A stretch of DNA of 64,000 nt from Singulisphaera sp. GP187 (GCA_945869475.1 CAMBOV010000001.1:372001-436000), one strand, 5' to 3'; positions 1 to 11,041 are shown, counted from the stretch's first letter. Program-made: numbers and translations. The notes: a model not told the origin generated them from the sequence alone.

Positions 1-1
1 G

Positions 2-1453
2 TTCGATGTGCGTGTCTACGCCGCACCTGGCACGGCCACGACGAGTCTCGAAGGGGGAAATTTGTGGACGACCGACTTGCGCCCTGGCGTGTTGCTCGTG
101 GGAAGCAAGGAGGCGCAGATGCTGGCTCAAGCGAAGGGACCGATCGTGATCAATCCATTCGCCGATGGAAGTGAAGCGAATAGTGCAACGATTAATCGGC
201 TCAGCGGGCGCGTGCTCAATGGCGGAATCTCGACGAAGGAACTTCCGATCAAACTCGTCATGGCGACGCCGAGCCACTCGCGCGCTCGACTGATTGCGAG
301 TGCGATCAATTCGAACTATCCGCGAGAGCCGACCCAGCGGGGCGAGACAGCGCAGGGAATGTCTGGCGAACTGATCAAAGTTTCAGTGCCTCCGTCGTGG
401 AAGGATCGCTCCGATCACTTCGTCGATCTCTTGCGACACACATCCGTAAATGTTGGACCAATCGACGCAACGGCCGCTGGAATTGCCAAGGCTGTTGTGA
501 ACAATCCAGGAGCAGCGAAGGCTGCCGCTATGCGCTGGGAGGCACTGGGGCGCAAGAGCATCTCTTCGATTCGACCGCTCTACGACTATCCAGAAGAACA
601 GCCACGATTCGCAGCGCTCGAAGCCGGAGCGAACTTGGATGACGCGCTCGTCGTCCCTCATCTGCTCGCGATTGCGACCTCAGGCAGCGCAGAACTTCGC
701 GCGCCGGCCATTAAGTTGCTGCAGCGGATGAGCATCAATCCGGCAGTCGATGTGGGACTGCGACCGATCCTCAATGACAGCGATATTGACGTTCGACTTG
801 CGGCTTATGAGGTGCTTCGAAGTCGAGGGGATCCGATTATTCAGCGGCGCGCCGTCGGGAAAAAGTTCTACATCGACATCGTTCCGAGCACGATCCCGAT
901 GATCTATGTGAAGCAGTCAGGCGAGCCAACGGTCGCCATCTTCGGTGAATCGTTTCAGGTCAAGATGCCTATGACGCTGAGAACCTGGAACGGGCGGCTG
1001 ATGTTCAAAGCCGACCCTGGCAAGAGTGAACTCGAGGTCTTCTTTCGCCCCACCGAAGGGGCGCAACCGCTCGTTGATGACGTGCAGCCAGACATCGCAG
1101 AAGTGGCACGTTTTCTTGGTCATTCCATGGATCCTGCCCACCCGGCTCCGGGCATGTCGATGACGTATAGCCAAGTCATCGGAGCACTGCATGCGCTCTG
1201 GGAAGGGGGCTTCATTCCAGGGGTTTTCAAGGTCGAGCAGGATCGAATTCTCGCAGCGATCGCGAAGGCTGGCGCAGAAGCCGAGCGAACCGATCGACCA
1301 GAGTTCATCGAAGACGAAACAGATCCAAACGCAGTCTCAGCGGCGACGGCTGGAGTGGTCGTTCCTGGCTTGACGCCGACGGTTCCTGCGCCGGCAAATT
1401 CGACCGGGCAACTTGATCCCAACGCGCCAAGACGCGATACTGTACCCCGCTAG
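2..1453 (+). CDS. flgI: FlgI-like flagellar P-ring protein, 5' end cut by window edge
   Basis: FlgI forms the periplasmic P-ring around the flagellar rod. The reading frame is open from base 2, before the first possible start at base 8, so the N-terminus lies outside the window. The first 110 visible residues follow the FlgI pattern: a short strand, then S-L-E-G-G-x-L with T-x-L-R (the family's SL-GG-L-T-L), an alternating segment ending in G-R-V-x-N-G, and an L-x-L-x-M segment followed by A-R-L-I-A-S-A-I-N. Unlike ordinary FlgI, a HEAT-like helical stretch follows at about residues 205-285, and the C-terminus is a Pro/Thr-rich tail. smc follows 71 bases downstream and is functionally unrelated. 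The family call rests on the N-terminal half; the C-terminal half is not recognised. Confidence 0.75.
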   Translation, partial: FDVRVYAAPGTATTSLEGGNLWTTDLRPGVLLVGSKEAQMLAQAKGPIVINPFADGSEANSATINRLSGRVLNGGISTKELPIKLVMATPSHSRARLIASAINSNYPREPTQRGETAQGMSGELIKVSVPPSWKDRSDHFVDLLRHTSVNVGPIDATAAGIAKAVVNNPGAAKAAAMRWEALGRKSISSIRPLYDYPEEQPRFAALEAGANLDDALVVPHLLAIATSGSAELRAPAIKLLQRMSINPAVDVGLRPILNDSDIDVRLAAYEVLRSRGDPIIQRRAVGKKFYIDIVPSTIPMIYVKQSGEPTVAIFGESFQVKMPMTLRTWNGRLMFKADPGKSELEVFFRPTEGAQPLVDDVQPDIAEVARFLGHSMDPAHPAPGMSMTYSQVIGALHALWEGGFIPGVFKVEQDRILAAIAKAGAEAERTDRPEFIEDETDPNAVSAATAGVVVPGLTPTVPAPANSTGQLDPNAPRRDTVPR

Positions 1454-1524
1454 CGTCGTGGTCCCTTCGGGAGAAGATAATCCACGGATGGTTCTTTTGT
1501 TCTGAGTTGCGACAGGAGGTCGGC

Positions 1525-4500
1525 GTGCGTCTATCAAAACTCGTATTGAGCGGTTTCAAGAGTTTCGCTGATCACACTGAATTTCGATTTGACGAACCGA
1601 TCATCGGAATCGTCGGTCCCAACGGTTGCGGCAAGAGCAATGTTGTCGACGCAATCAAATGGGTCTTGGGCGAGCGCAGTGCAAAGAGTCTGCGCGGGAG
1701 CGCAATGGTCGACGTCATTTTCGCTGGAAGTGCTGTGCGCAAGCCGATGGGCTGTGCAACGGTCTCGCTGGTTTTTTCGAATCCAATTCTTGCTGCGCCG
1801 CGCGCACAGATCATCCGCGCACCCGGGCGCGATTCGAATGAGAGCGCCGATGGCGAACTGCAATCGACACACGAGCCTCAGGAATCGAGCCTTGAAGAGC
1901 CGACGATCGTGCAACGCGCTCACGTTCGCCATCGCTCGCTGCCAGTCGATGCCGATGAGGTGGATGTCACCCGCCGCCTCTACAGCGATGGACGGTCGGA
2001 GTACCTGATTAACTCCCGCAAGGTGCGCCTGCGCGACATCAAAGAACTTTTTATGGACACCGGCATCGGCACCGACGCCTACTCGATTATCGAGCAGGGC
2101 AAGGTTGCCGCACTGCTCGAGGCGAACCCCGCCGAACGACGGGCGATCCTCGAAGAGGCTGCTGGGGTTTCGAAGTTTCGAGCGCGCAAAGAAGAAGCGG
2201 CTCGCAAGCTTGAACTCGCCGAGAAAAATCTCGTGGTGCTTCGCGAACAACTCTCGAGTGCGGAGCGACGGTTGCGCATCGTGCGAGGACAAGCCGAAAA
2301 AGCGAAGCGCTTTGTCGAACTCGATTCGCGTCGTCGCGCGTTGCGCTCAGCGCTCACCTTTGACCAGTACTACGAACACCGCACCAAGCTCACCAACTGT
2401 GAAGAGTCGGTGGTTCTCGCTGAGACGGCTCGCAATGCGCTCACACACTCTCTTGAAGAGGCTGAGCATGCCAAGCGAAGTGCCGAGTCGCAGCGCGATG
2501 TTGTGATGCACCAACAGCAGGGGCTCGAACGCGAACGACTCGAAGCGGCATCCGCCGTGAAACAGGCGCAGCAGCGGTGCGAATTCTCGCAACAGTCGCT
2601 TGACGAGACCCGCGCGGCACTTGAGCAGGACGCGACCGCCATCGGCGCACTCGATGCGCGAATCGCTCTGCACGCCGACCAACTCGCTGAGCTCTCGCTA
2701 GCTGTGGTGCACGCTCTCGAAGCCGTCTCGCGTGCAGAAGAAGAGAATTCCCGCGCAGAAGAGGCGCGAGCGCAACAGGCATCGGCGACTTCCGCAGCTC
2801 GCGACGCCGACCTGCGCTGGCGCGAAGAGCATCTCGCGCTCGAACGCGAAAAGTCACGACTCGCAGCGCGCCGACAAGCGGCCGAAGTGCGAGTCGCTTC
2901 GATCGGTGAGGAGTCGGCACGCATCACCGCGCGCGAAGTTGAACAGGCACGCGAAATGCTGGTGCACGGGGCGGCACGAGATACAGCCGTTGCCCGGCGC
3001 AGTGAGTTTCAGATGGCGGCCGAGGCCGTGCAGGCAGAGGTCTCGGCAGAACTCCGAAGTATCGAATCGTACGGAGAAGAGGGCATTGTGATGAGCGCGC
3101 GACTCACGAGCTTGCGAGACGATCGCACCCGTGACGAGACCCGTCGCGCCGTGCTCGAGGAGATGGAGCTTGCTCGCGAAGGATTCGGCATTGCCGCACG
3201 CACCGTGCTGACCGACAGCGCGCGATTTCCGACGGTGCGCGGAGCACTGGGAGATTTGGTGTCCACCGACCGCGTGCACGCGGTCGCGGCCGAAGCGGCG
3301 CTCGGTTCATGGGTGGAGTCACTCGTCGTCGAAGGGGCGTTCGATGCCACACCGCTTCTGGCGCACGCCTGTGAATTGGATGGCCGGGTGACTTTCGTTC
3401 CGATGAGTCCACGAGAGGCGCGGCAGGAGCCCGCGATCGAATGCCCAGCAGGCGCGCGCGCACTGTGCGAGGTACTGCGCATGTCCGGAGGCGCGCGAGC
3501 GCTCGTCGAAAGCGTGCTGAGCCAGACGTGGCTCGTCGCTGACCTTGCGACTGCTCTCAATCTTGCGAAGGATGCCCCCCCGTCGTCGCGCTTTGTGACG
3601 ATGGCCGGCGAAGTCATTGATTCGCGCGGTGCCGTCACGGTGGGTCGGTTGCGTGGCGGCGGCGGCGGATCTGTGAGTCGCCGAGCCGAGCTCACCGATC
3701 TCGTTGCATCGATCGAGTTGCTCAACGCACGCATCAGCGATCTCGAGAGTGACGCATCGCGAATCGAAGCGCTCGGTGTTGCAGCAAAGGGACGGCACGA
3801 CGAACGCGACCGCGCGCTGCAGGTCTCTCGACGAACCATAATTGAATGCGAGTTTCAGACGGCCCGAGCTGAACAACTCATCACCCGAATCGAGCGCGAA
3901 CAGGCGTCGCTTCGCTTTGAAGCAACGGACATCGCTCGCCGCAGTCACGTCGCCACTGAAGAGCACACATCAATTTGTGAACGACTCACGGCGGCCGACG
4001 GTGCGCTGGCGGTGGCCGACGCGAACGCGACCTCGGCCCGCGAGGCAGCGACTGTGGGTCAGCAGGTTCTCGACGCAGCGCAGGAAGCACTCTCAACAGC
4101 GCGCTTGGCGCTTGGAGTTTCAACGAGTCAAGCGGGCGTCGCTCGCCGAGAGCAGTCCCTGATCGAGACGGCTCTGCAAGAGTCACGTCGACAGCGCACG
4201 ACCGCAGAAGATCACTTGCGACGCCGCGAGGCGCACATCGAAACACTCGAAGAGTCGATCGCCGAGTCGCGCACCATCGCGCAGCGCGATCAGCAGAAGC
4301 ATGACGGAGTCGCCGTGCAACTCGCCGATCTTGCGCAAGCGCTCTCGATGGCTGTCGTGGCAAATGATGCTGCTGGCGAGGCACTTCGTGCGCTTCGCGA
4401 CTCTGCTTCTGAAACCGAACGACAGTGGAGCGAAGCAGAACTCGCCCGACGCGAGTGTGCGATGCGTCTCGAGAGCCTCACTGCGCAAGCGCGTGAAGAG

Positions 4501-5343
4501 CTCGGGCTTGAACTTGACACGCTCTGGGCTTCACACGTCGCAGAACGCGAGTCTGGAGCCTTTGTGCTCACCGACCGGGCGATCGCATCGTTCGAAGCGG
4601 ATCAACTGCGCGACGAGATTCGATCCCTTGGAAACGTCAATCTCGATGCGATGACTGAGCTCACAGAACTTGAGACGCGCACCCAAGAACTCGCCAACCA
4701 ATTGACGGACATCGACCTCGCCAAGGGGCATCTCGAAACGCTTGTCGTCGAACTCGACAAGACGAGTCGCGTGCAGTTTGAAGAGACCTTCAATATGGTG
4801 CGCGAGAACTTCGGTGGCACCAACGGCATGTTCCGCCGACTCTTCGGCGGCGGCAGTGCCGACATGTATCTGCTTCCTCTCGAGGATGGAACGATTGATT
4901 GGCTGGCGTCTGGCATCGAGATTCGCGCCAAGCCACCTGGCAAGGAACCGCGCATCATCACGCAACTCTCTGGTGGAGAGAAATCGATGACCACCGTTGC
5001 GTTGCTCTTGGCCATCTTCAAGAGCAAGCCCGCACCATTCTGCATCTTGGATGAAGTTGACGCCGCACTTGATGAAGCAAACGTCGAACGGTTCTGTAAC
5101 GCGCTTGGCGGGTTCCTCGATGAGAGCCACTTCATCGTGATCACCCATCACAAACGCACGATGCAGGCATGCCACCGCCTTCACGGCGTCACCATGCCAC
5201 AGCGCGGCGTCTCGAAGCGGGTGAGCGTTCAGTTTGAGCAGGTCGGTACCGGCGGACGAATAGCCCCGTCGGCCCTGCAAGGCGAGTCTGATGACGCTCG
5301 ATCCGAAGAATCAATTCAGCCAGCCATTCAGCCAGCCATTTAG
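1525..5343 (+). CDS. smc: chromosome segregation protein SMC
   Basis: SMC is the ATPase core of condensin and organises the chromosome. The protein is about 1,272 residues, the usual size. Walker A (G-P-N-G-C-G-K-S) lies at residues 31-38, long coiled coils surround a hinge at about 560-720, the ABC signature L-S-G-G-E-K-S is near 1148 and Walker B (F-C-I-L-D-E-V-D) near 1172. I chose the GTG at 1525 because AGGAGG lies 5 bases upstream (1514-1519) and the product then begins with the family's typical R-L-x-K-L-x-L-x-G-F-K-S-F; an upstream TTG at 1507 would bypass that site. A roughly 55-residue charged insertion interrupts the N-terminal head after Walker A. The C-terminus ends in a 12-base tandem repeat (5314-5337) encoding I-Q-P-A twice. 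No ScpA or ScpB gene is nearby. Confidence 0.95.
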   Translation: MRLSKLVLSGFKSFADHTEFRFDEPIIGIVGPNGCGKSNVVDAIKWVLGERSAKSLRGSAMVDVIFAGSAVRKPMGCATVSLVFSNPILAAPRAQIIRAPGRDSNESADGELQSTHEPQESSLEEPTIVQRAHVRHRSLPVDADEVDVTRRLYSDGRSEYLINSRKVRLRDIKELFMDTGIGTDAYSIIEQGKVAALLEANPAERRAILEEAAGVSKFRARKEEAARKLELAEKNLVVLREQLSSAERRLRIVRGQAEKAKRFVELDSRRRALRSALTFDQYYEHRTKLTNCEESVVLAETARNALTHSLEEAEHAKRSAESQRDVVMHQQQGLERERLEAASAVKQAQQRCEFSQQSLDETRAALEQDATAIGALDARIALHADQLAELSLAVVHALEAVSRAEEENSRAEEARAQQASATSAARDADLRWREEHLALEREKSRLAARRQAAEVRVASIGEESARITAREVEQAREMLVHGAARDTAVARRSEFQMAAEAVQAEVSAELRSIESYGEEGIVMSARLTSLRDDRTRDETRRAVLEEMELAREGFGIAARTVLTDSARFPTVRGALGDLVSTDRVHAVAAEAALGSWVESLVVEGAFDATPLLAHACELDGRVTFVPMSPREARQEPAIECPAGARALCEVLRMSGGARALVESVLSQTWLVADLATALNLAKDAPPSSRFVTMAGEVIDSRGAVTVGRLRGGGGGSVSRRAELTDLVASIELLNARISDLESDASRIEALGVAAKGRHDERDRALQVSRRTIIECEFQTARAEQLITRIEREQASLRFEATDIARRSHVATEEHTSICERLTAADGALAVADANATSAREAATVGQQVLDAAQEALSTARLALGVSTSQAGVARREQSLIETALQESRRQRTTAEDHLRRREAHIETLEESIAESRTIAQRDQQKHDGVAVQLADLAQALSMAVVANDAAGEALRALRDSASETERQWSEAELARRECAMRLESLTAQAREELGLELDTLWASHVAERESGAFVLTDRAIASFEADQLRDEIRSLGNVNLDAMTELTELETRTQELANQLTDIDLAKGHLETLVVELDKTSRVQFEETFNMVRENFGGTNGMFRRLFGGGSADMYLLPLEDGTIDWLASGIEIRAKPPGKEPRIITQLSGGEKSMTTVALLLAIFKSKPAPFCILDEVDAALDEANVERFCNALGGFLDESHFIVITHHKRTMQACHRLHGVTMPQRGVSKRVSVQFEQVGTGGRIAPSALQGESDDARSEESIQPAIQPAI

Positions 5344-5356
5344 GGAGTCTTCACCA

Positions 5357-6424
5357 ATGTCGATCCGCGAATTCATGCGTCACAATTTCAGGCACTTCAA
5401 TGCTGCGACAGCCGTCGAAGCGTCGGAGGCGTACGCGACGCACATTCGTGGTGGTGGATCGATGATGGTCACGCTCGCTGGCGCCATGAGCACAGCAGAA
5501 CTTGGACTCTCGCTCGCAGAGATGATTCGCCGCGGGCATGTCCACGCGATCTCGTGTACGGGTGCGAATCTTGAGGAGGACGTCTACAACCTCGTGGCGC
5601 ACACCCACTACGAGCGCATACCCCATTGGCGTCAACTCACTCCCGATGATGAGCAAAAGTTGCTCAAGCGCCATCTCAATCGCGTCACCGATACCTGCAT
5701 CCCTGAAGAAGAGGCAATTCGACGCATCGAACGGGCGATTCTCGATGAGTGGACGCGCGCTGACCGCGCGCACGAGTCGTACTTTCCGCACGAGTTCTTC
5801 TACCGCATCTTGCTCTCTGGCGCCCTCAAGAAGTACTACGAGATCGATCCAAAGGATTCGTGGTTGCTCGCTGCAGCCGAGCGAAACCTTCCGATGGTCG
5901 TACCGGGTTGGGAAGACTCAACCACCGGAAACATTTTTGCCTCGCACTGCATTACGGGCAACATTCAGAATGTGCACACCGTGCGCACGGGCATTGAGTA
6001 CATGATGTCGCTCGCAGAGTGGTATTCGAAGACCGCACCCACATCGAGCATCGGGTTCTTTCAAGTCGGCGGCGGAATCGCGGGCGACTTTCCAATTTGC
6101 GTTGTTCCGATGCTCCATCAAGACTTGGGACGGCGAAAGATTCCGCTCTGGGGCTATTTCTGCCAGATCAGCGACTCGACGACTTCGTACGGCTCCTATT
6201 CAGGCGCGACACCCAATGAAAAGATCACGTGGGGCAAGCTTGGAAAGACAACGCCGCGATTCATCGTTGAAAGTGACGCGACGATCGTGGCACCGATGAT
6301 GTTTCACTACGTCATGGACACTCTCGCATCGAAAGCGACGAGTTCGAAGGCGACGAGTTCGAAAGCGACAAAGGCGAAGCGCGCCCCGGCGAAAGCGCGA
6401 CGGGTCTTGGCACGACGAAGCTGA
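5357..6424 (+). CDS. deoxyhypusine synthase family protein
   Basis: Deoxyhypusine synthase moves the aminobutyl group of spermidine to a lysine of eIF5A, using NAD. Bacteria lack eIF5A, so bacterial homologues probably act on small amines, for example making homospermidine, as plant homospermidine synthase evolved from this family. The family core is intact: an S-G-A-T-P-N-E segment runs into W-G-K at about residues 292-294, the position of the catalytic lysine, preceded by the G-G-G and D-S-T-T-S-Y-G-S-Y-S-G nucleotide-binding region. The ATG at 5357 has GGGAG upstream; an earlier in-frame start at 5291 would lie inside smc. The last 30 residues are an added Lys/Ala-rich tail containing a 15-base repeat three times (6329-6373). 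The enzyme class is clear, the substrate is not. Confidence 0.87.
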   Translation: MSIREFMRHNFRHFNAATAVEASEAYATHIRGGGSMMVTLAGAMSTAELGLSLAEMIRRGHVHAISCTGANLEEDVYNLVAHTHYERIPHWRQLTPDDEQKLLKRHLNRVTDTCIPEEEAIRRIERAILDEWTRADRAHESYFPHEFFYRILLSGALKKYYEIDPKDSWLLAAAERNLPMVVPGWEDSTTGNIFASHCITGNIQNVHTVRTGIEYMMSLAEWYSKTAPTSSIGFFQVGGGIAGDFPICVVPMLHQDLGRRKIPLWGYFCQISDSTTSYGSYSGATPNEKITWGKLGKTTPRFIVESDATIVAPMMFHYVMDTLASKATSSKATSSKATKAKRAPAKARRVLARRS

Positions 6425-6429
6425 GTGGA

Positions 6430-6948
6430 TCACACCGCTGACTTCACGAACGTTCCGTGCGCGTTGTCTTTGGTGACTCCGGGAAAAGCGAGCACCTTGT
6501 TGTGTAAGACTGCGTAGACACCGGGCGAGAGAATCTGCACTGCGAGCAGTGCTTCGGTGAGGTTCTGAACTGCATCGGTGCGCCTGAGTTCGTAGGGTCG
6601 CATCGCTCCGGTGAGCACCACTGGAAGACGCGGCGCGCCAGGTTGCGACCACCTCGCACAAATCGCTTCTCCGCTCACCGTAAGTCGGTCGGTGCCATGA
6701 ACGATCACGATGCCATCGTGGTCTTTCGCGCCGTCGACCGCTGCGTCGGTGATACGTTGATGGTCGTCTGGGGTCATCTCGAGGCTGTCCTTGTTCATGA
6801 GTGCGAGGCGAGAGATCGCCACCCCGCCCGTCTCGAGCGAGGCCAGCATCACATCGAGCACGCTTACATTGTTCGCGAGCACCCCCTGCATCTCGCAGTA
6901 CGTCTTCTCGATCGTTCCGCCCGTTGAGATGATGAGAGCGCGAAACAT
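6430..6948 (-). CDS. short asparaginase-family protein (N-terminal domain only)
   Basis: L-asparaginases hydrolyse asparagine to aspartate and ammonia. This 172-residue protein matches only their N-terminal domain: I-S-T-G-G-T-I carrying the nucleophile threonine near residue 10, V-H-G-T-D-R at about 84-89 (usually H-G-T-D-T), and V-L-T-G-A-M-R-P near 111. The C-terminal domain that completes the active site in full-length enzymes of about 330 residues is absent, although the reading frame is clean, so this looks like the short stand-alone family rather than a truncation. It is convergent with the deoxyhypusine synthase homologue (5 bases between the stops) and lies 9 bases downstream of the YyaL-type gene on the same strand, so the two are probably cotranscribed. 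Whether it is catalytic as an asparaginase is unknown. Confidence 0.78.
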   Translation of the reverse strand: MFRALIISTGGTIEKTYCEMQGVLANNVSVLDVMLASLETGGVAISRLALMNKDSLEMTPDDHQRITDAAVDGAKDHDGIVIVHGTDRLTVSGEAICARWSQPGAPRLPVVLTGAMRPYELRRTDAVQNLTEALLAVQILSPGVYAVLHNKVLAFPGVTKDNAHGTFVKSAV

Positions 6949-6957
6949 CAGCAGAGG

Positions 6958-8820
6958 CTAATCGCTTTCCTCGAACGCGCAAGGCGCGAGTGCGCGCGCG
7001 TCCGCGAGCAGCGAGAGCATCGCACTCATCGACAACGGTTGCTCGCTGATGGACTGGCCAATCCCCTCGAGTGTTCTGGCAAGATCGGCGCAAGTTGCCA
7101 GCGCATCGCCAGGAGTCGCGAGAGCGATCATCAGTCGCACGATGCTCGTCGTTCCTGATGGCGTCGCGCCGTCCTGCAGACTTCGGGGGCGCACGAAGAG
7201 TGTCGTCTCTCCCGCGCGACAATCGTGCCAGCGACCGCTCGAGGGATCGAAGAACTCTGCGCGCGCCTGTTGAAACAATTCATCGGCCCGCTCGAACCAG
7301 AGCATCTCCCCCGTCGCGCGTGCGAGCGAGATGCATGCGTTGCCGAGCGATGCGAGATCTTCAAGTGTCGCGCCGATCGAGGCGCGCCCGTGAAACCAAC
7401 AACGTTGCCATCCCGCGGTCGTCTGAAGATGCGCAAAGACCCACTCTGCCGCGGTGACCGCGCGTGCGGTCCACGTCGAATTGTGCAGCGCTTCACCCGC
7501 CACGGCGAACGCCTCGATCATCATGCCGTTCCAACAGAGCAAGACTTTTTCGTCGCGAATCGGCTGCTCGCGCGCGCGTCGAACATCATGCAGTGCGCGA
7601 AGCGCCCGCTCGATGGACGGATCGAGTGCATCCGCCGCATTGCGCATCTGAAGCACCCACGCAGGAGGATCCGCAGGATGATGCGGATCGCGAAAGTTTG
7701 GATCGCTCGAGAGTCCCGTCGCGTCGGCGAAAGACGCTGCATCTTGCGTCGAGAATCCGGCCTGCGCGAGCGCCTCGCTCACTTCACGTGCGCTCCACAC
7801 ATGACCCGCCCCCTCGCGGTGGTTCACATCGGCATCAAGCGCACAGTAGAAACCTCCGCTGTCGATGGCGAGTTCTCGATCGATGAATGCGAGTGTTCGC
7901 TCACACACGTGCGCAAGAAACCGATCGCCTGTGCGTGCGCTGCACTGCGCGTAAAGCGGCACCAAGAGCGCATTGTCGTACAGCATCTTTTCGAAGTGCG
8001 GCACCTGCCACGCACTGTCAACGCAGTACCTGTGAAATCCACCAGCCACGTGATCGAAGAGTCCGCCGAGCGCCATCTTCGCGAGTGTCGTTCGCACGAT
8101 CGCTGCACCTGCCTCGCCGCCGGCTGCGAGCACCAGCGTGAGATAGGAGGGCTGCGGAAACTTGGGAGCATCGCCAAATCCTCCATTGGCCTCGTCGAAG
8201 ACTTGCATGAGCTTGCGCGCCGCACGCTCTGCGCAGTCACGGCGAATCTTCTTCGGCGGATGGTCGACTGCGACTGCGTCGATGACTGCATTCGCGATGC
8301 GCTTCGATTGTTCGAGAAGCGCTGGTCTGCGATCCTTCCACGCGGCCGAGAGCCCCTCGAGCAGCTGGATAAAACTCGCGCGCCCCCATGCGGGCTCTGG
8401 TGGAAAATACGTTCCGACGAAGAATGGAAACCCGGTCCCTGGATCGACGAACGCACTGAGCGGCCATCCGCCACTCGCGCGGCCCTCGGTTGCTTGAGTA
8501 AATATCTGACAGGCCGACATAAACAGATCGTCGACGTCGGGACGCTGTTCTCGATCGACCTTGATCGCGACGAACGATTCGTTCAGCCGAGCCGCACACC
8601 GCTCGTCCGCGAAACTTTCGCGCTCCATGACATGGCACCAGTGACAGGTCGCGTACCCGATCGAGACAAAGACTGGCAGATCTCGCTGCCGCGCGTGTGC
8701 AAACGCCTCGCTGCACCACGGCCACCACTGAACTGGATTGCCCGCGTGCTGCAGCAGATAGGGACTGTCCGCGGCGCTGAGCCGAGAGCCACCGCTCGCA
8801 CTCGAGGAGGGCTGATTCAC
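6958..8820 (-). CDS. YyaL-type thioredoxin domain protein (DUF255 / SPATA20 family)
   Basis: This 620-residue protein belongs to the widespread YyaL/SSP411 family: an N-terminal thioredoxin fold followed by an (alpha/alpha)6-type domain resembling N-acylglucosamine 2-epimerases. Direct signs are the opening segment D-S-P-Y-L-L-Q-H-A-x-N-P-V-x-W, the signature C-H-W-C-H at residues 59-63, then V-D-R-E-x-R-P-D-V-D and G-G-W-P-L-S. The second half carries the family's [10 protein letters not shown] and W-N-G-M-M-I motifs. Length is typical. The biochemical role of the family is not settled; a redox or quality-control role is inferred from the CxxC-type motif. It starts about 70 bases from a divergent membrane protein gene and probably shares a transcript with the short asparaginase. 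Confidence 0.92.
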   Translation of the reverse strand: MNQPSSSASGGSRLSAADSPYLLQHAGNPVQWWPWCSEAFAHARQRDLPVFVSIGYATCHWCHVMERESFADERCAARLNESFVAIKVDREQRPDVDDLFMSACQIFTQATEGRASGGWPLSAFVDPGTGFPFFVGTYFPPEPAWGRASFIQLLEGLSAAWKDRRPALLEQSKRIANAVIDAVAVDHPPKKIRRDCAERAARKLMQVFDEANGGFGDAPKFPQPSYLTLVLAAGGEAGAAIVRTTLAKMALGGLFDHVAGGFHRYCVDSAWQVPHFEKMLYDNALLVPLYAQCSARTGDRFLAHVCERTLAFIDRELAIDSGGFYCALDADVNHREGAGHVWSAREVSEALAQAGFSTQDAASFADATGLSSDPNFRDPHHPADPPAWVLQMRNAADALDPSIERALRALHDVRRAREQPIRDEKVLLCWNGMMIEAFAVAGEALHNSTWTARAVTAAEWVFAHLQTTAGWQRCWFHGRASIGATLEDLASLGNACISLARATGEMLWFERADELFQQARAEFFDPSSGRWHDCRAGETTLFVRPRSLQDGATPSGTTSIVRLMIALATPGDALATCADLARTLEGIGQSISEQPLSMSAMLSLLADARALAPCAFEESD

Positions 8821-8892
8821 CGACGAATTCCAGTCAATGCGATGAGAATCGGCAAGTGCAAGTGGTTCATCCGCCGATACTGTAACGATCCG

Positions 8893-9711
8893 ATGACGAC
8901 GCTCGTTCTTTCTCTCTTCGCCGCTCTCGGATTCTTTCTCATCATCGCGGGCATTCGACTACTCGGGCTCGTCGCCGCGTTCACAGGAGGAGTGTTGGGA
9001 TGGTGCCTCGGCGGATTCCTTCATGATTCCCTCGTTCCAGCCTGGTCGCCGACACTTTGTGCTGCGACCGCGTGCGTGATCGGCGCCGCAACTGCAGCGC
9101 TTTTCATTCGGCCTGGAGTTGCGATTGGATTTGGTGTTGTGGGCACCATCATCGGACTCTTGCTTGGCGGAATGCTCGTCGAACGAGGAATCACGCCCAC
9201 CGCCCCGCTGCTTCGCGAAACCACTGCGCTGATGAGTGATCGTGAAGCCCCACCTGCTGCGTCGGTGCGAGCTGCGCGCAGCGGACTCGCCCAAGCGATC
9301 CTCACCATTGTCGATGACGCGCGCCCCACCGCTGAGCCCACGGCACGATTCACCCAACTGGCAGGCGCTGGATCTCGCATCGCAACGCTCGTCAAGTCGC
9401 GATGGAGGCTCGTCCCTGAAGCAACCCAGACGTTTCTCACTGCGATGACCGCAGGTGGAGCGATCATCGGCCTTGGCATCGGCCTGCTCTTTGCGCGCTG
9501 GGCTCTCGCGGGAGCGTCCTCTGCACTCGGATCGCTGCTCTTTCTCGGGTGCGGAATGCCCCTGCTCGAATCACTCGTGGCAGGTTTCCGCTGCCCCGAC
9601 TCTGCCGCTGCTTGGGTGTTCCTCGGCGCTGCGACGACACTCTCGGGATGGGCTTTTCAGATGCGACGGATCCAAGAGCGCGCGGCGCCCGCAACGCCCG
9701 CACCCGAGTGA
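8893..9711 (+). CDS. multi-pass membrane protein, function unknown
   Basis: The 272-residue product has a cluster of hydrophobic, Gly/Ala-rich segments at the N-terminus (about residues 2-25, 30-45, 52-70 and 75-95), a polar cytoplasmic-type stretch of about 70 residues, and a second hydrophobic cluster at about 180-265. The small-residue-rich helices in two blocks resemble DUF4203/TMEM198-like proteins, but I hold that only as a suggestion. The frame stays open far upstream on the antisense side of the YyaL gene; I chose the ATG at 8893 because hydrophobic coding begins there. It precedes lysA by 21 bases, with a perfect palindrome across its stop codon, and the two may be cotranscribed. Confidence 0.72.
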   Translation: MTTLVLSLFAALGFFLIIAGIRLLGLVAAFTGGVLGWCLGGFLHDSLVPAWSPTLCAATACVIGAATAALFIRPGVAIGFGVVGTIIGLLLGGMLVERGITPTAPLLRETTALMSDREAPPAASVRAARSGLAQAILTIVDDARPTAEPTARFTQLAGAGSRIATLVKSRWRLVPEATQTFLTAMTAGGAIIGLGIGLLFARWALAGASSALGSLLFLGCGMPLLESLVAGFRCPDSAAAWVFLGAATTLSGWAFQMRRIQERAAPATPAPE

Positions 9712-9720
9712 TCGATCACT
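9707..9720. promoter_or_regulatory. perfect 14-bp palindrome before lysA
   Basis: The sequence AGTGATCGATCACT is its own reverse complement. It overlaps the stop codon of the membrane protein gene (9709-9711) and ends 12 bases before the lysA start. It is not followed by a T-run, so it is not an intrinsic terminator. It could be an operator half-site pair or chance. Confidence 0.3.
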
Positions 9721-9732
9721 ATCCTTCCACGG

Positions 9733-11028
9733 ATGGATGAATTTCACTACCGCGATGGTGCGCTCTTCTGCGAAGAGATTTCTGCGAATGAGATCGCCCG
9801 CAGCGCCGGCACGCCTTGCTATGTGTATTCAGCCGCAACATTTCGACAGCACTACACGCGATTGCGCGAGGCCTTCGCGCCGCTCAATCCGCTGATTTGT
9901 TATTCCGTGAAGTGTTGCTCAAACATCGCGATTCTGCGACTCCTCACAGAACTCGGCGCGGGGATGGACGTCGTCTCTGGCGGCGAGATTTTTCGAGCCC
10001 TTCGCGCGGGGGGCGATCCGAAGAACTTCGTCTATGCGGGAGTTGGGAAGTCGGAGGCGGAGATTCGCCTTGCACTCCAGAGTGGCGTTGGCCTCTTCAA
10101 CATTGAGAGCGAGATGGAATTCGAAAACATCGCACGCATTGCGCGCGAGATGAAGATTCACACAACGGCAGCGCTTCGCGTCAATCCCGATGTCGATCCT
10201 AAGACCCACCGGTACACGACCACTGGAAAACGCGAGAGCAAATTCGGCGTTGACCTCGAACGAGCCAGCGCTTTCTTTCGCGCCTACGGGCACGATCCGT
10301 ACGTCGCGCTCTGCGGCATCCATCTGCATATCGGATCGCCCGTCTACACGACGGGTCCCTACATTGAAAGCGTTCAGAAGGCGCTTGCACTGATGGATGA
10401 ACTCGCTCGCGAAGGATTCCGCATCGACACGCTCGATCTCGGTGGCGGATTCGGCGCCGACTACGAGAGCGATCAGTCACCGCTTGCGATCGAGTATGCC
10501 GCTGCGATCGTGCCGGTCTTGCAATCGCGTGTCGAGGGTGGACTGCGAATCATCCTCGAACCAGGACGAACGATCGCTGCGAATGCAGGCATCTTGCTCA
10601 CGCGCGTTGAATACGTCAAGAAGTCTGGCGACCGCACCTTCGTCATCTGTGACGCGGGAATGAACACACTGCTTCGCCCGAGCCACTACGGCGCATTTCA
10701 CTTCGTCTGGCCCGTGCACCCGGGGGTGGCGCTGACTCCCCCGCGTCGAGCACGTGAACTCGTTCTGCCTGGACTGCAACGCACCGAGGTGGTCGGTCCA
10801 CTCTGCGAAACAGGTGATTTTCTCGCGGAAGATCGGATGCTGCCACCCGTCAGTCGCGGCGACCTCGTCGCCATTTTCACGGCAGGCGCGTACGGCATGG
10901 CGATGGCGAGTCGCTACAACAGCCATCCACTTCCGACGGAGGTACTCGTCGAGGGCGCGACACTGCGAGTCATTCGCGCGCGCGAGCAGTATGAAGACCT
11001 CGTGCTCCATGAGCGCGACTCGTTTTAG
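9733..11028 (+). CDS. lysA: diaminopimelate decarboxylase
   Basis: LysA removes CO2 from meso-diaminopimelate to give L-lysine, the last step of lysine biosynthesis, using pyridoxal phosphate. The 431-residue length is usual. The PLP lysine is in C-Y-S-V-K at residue 60; H-L-H-I-G-S, the phosphate-binding G-G-G-F-G, the E-P-G-R-T-I-A-A-N-A-G strand and the substrate-side G-P-L-C-E-T-G-D (catalytic cysteine of the fold-type III dimer) are all present. Related ornithine/arginine decarboxylases lack this exact combination. It probably follows the membrane protein gene in one transcript, and an SRPBCC gene begins 13 bases after its stop. No dapA or dapF is nearby. Confidence 0.95.
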   Translation: MDEFHYRDGALFCEEISANEIARSAGTPCYVYSAATFRQHYTRLREAFAPLNPLICYSVKCCSNIAILRLLTELGAGMDVVSGGEIFRALRAGGDPKNFVYAGVGKSEAEIRLALQSGVGLFNIESEMEFENIARIAREMKIHTTAALRVNPDVDPKTHRYTTTGKRESKFGVDLERASAFFRAYGHDPYVALCGIHLHIGSPVYTTGPYIESVQKALALMDELAREGFRIDTLDLGGGFGADYESDQSPLAIEYAAAIVPVLQSRVEGGLRIILEPGRTIAANAGILLTRVEYVKKSGDRTFVICDAGMNTLLRPSHYGAFHFVWPVHPGVALTPPRRARELVLPGLQRTEVVGPLCETGDFLAEDRMLPPVSRGDLVAIFTAGAYGMAMASRYNSHPLPTEVLVEGATLRVIRAREQYEDLVLHERDSF

Positions 11029-11041
11029 GATCCATTCCACA

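Noticed and set aside
7225-8892. Long open frame upstream of the membrane protein on the plus strand
   Set aside because: It is antisense to the well-supported YyaL gene and has Cys/Arg-rich, non-protein-like composition; real coding begins at 8893.
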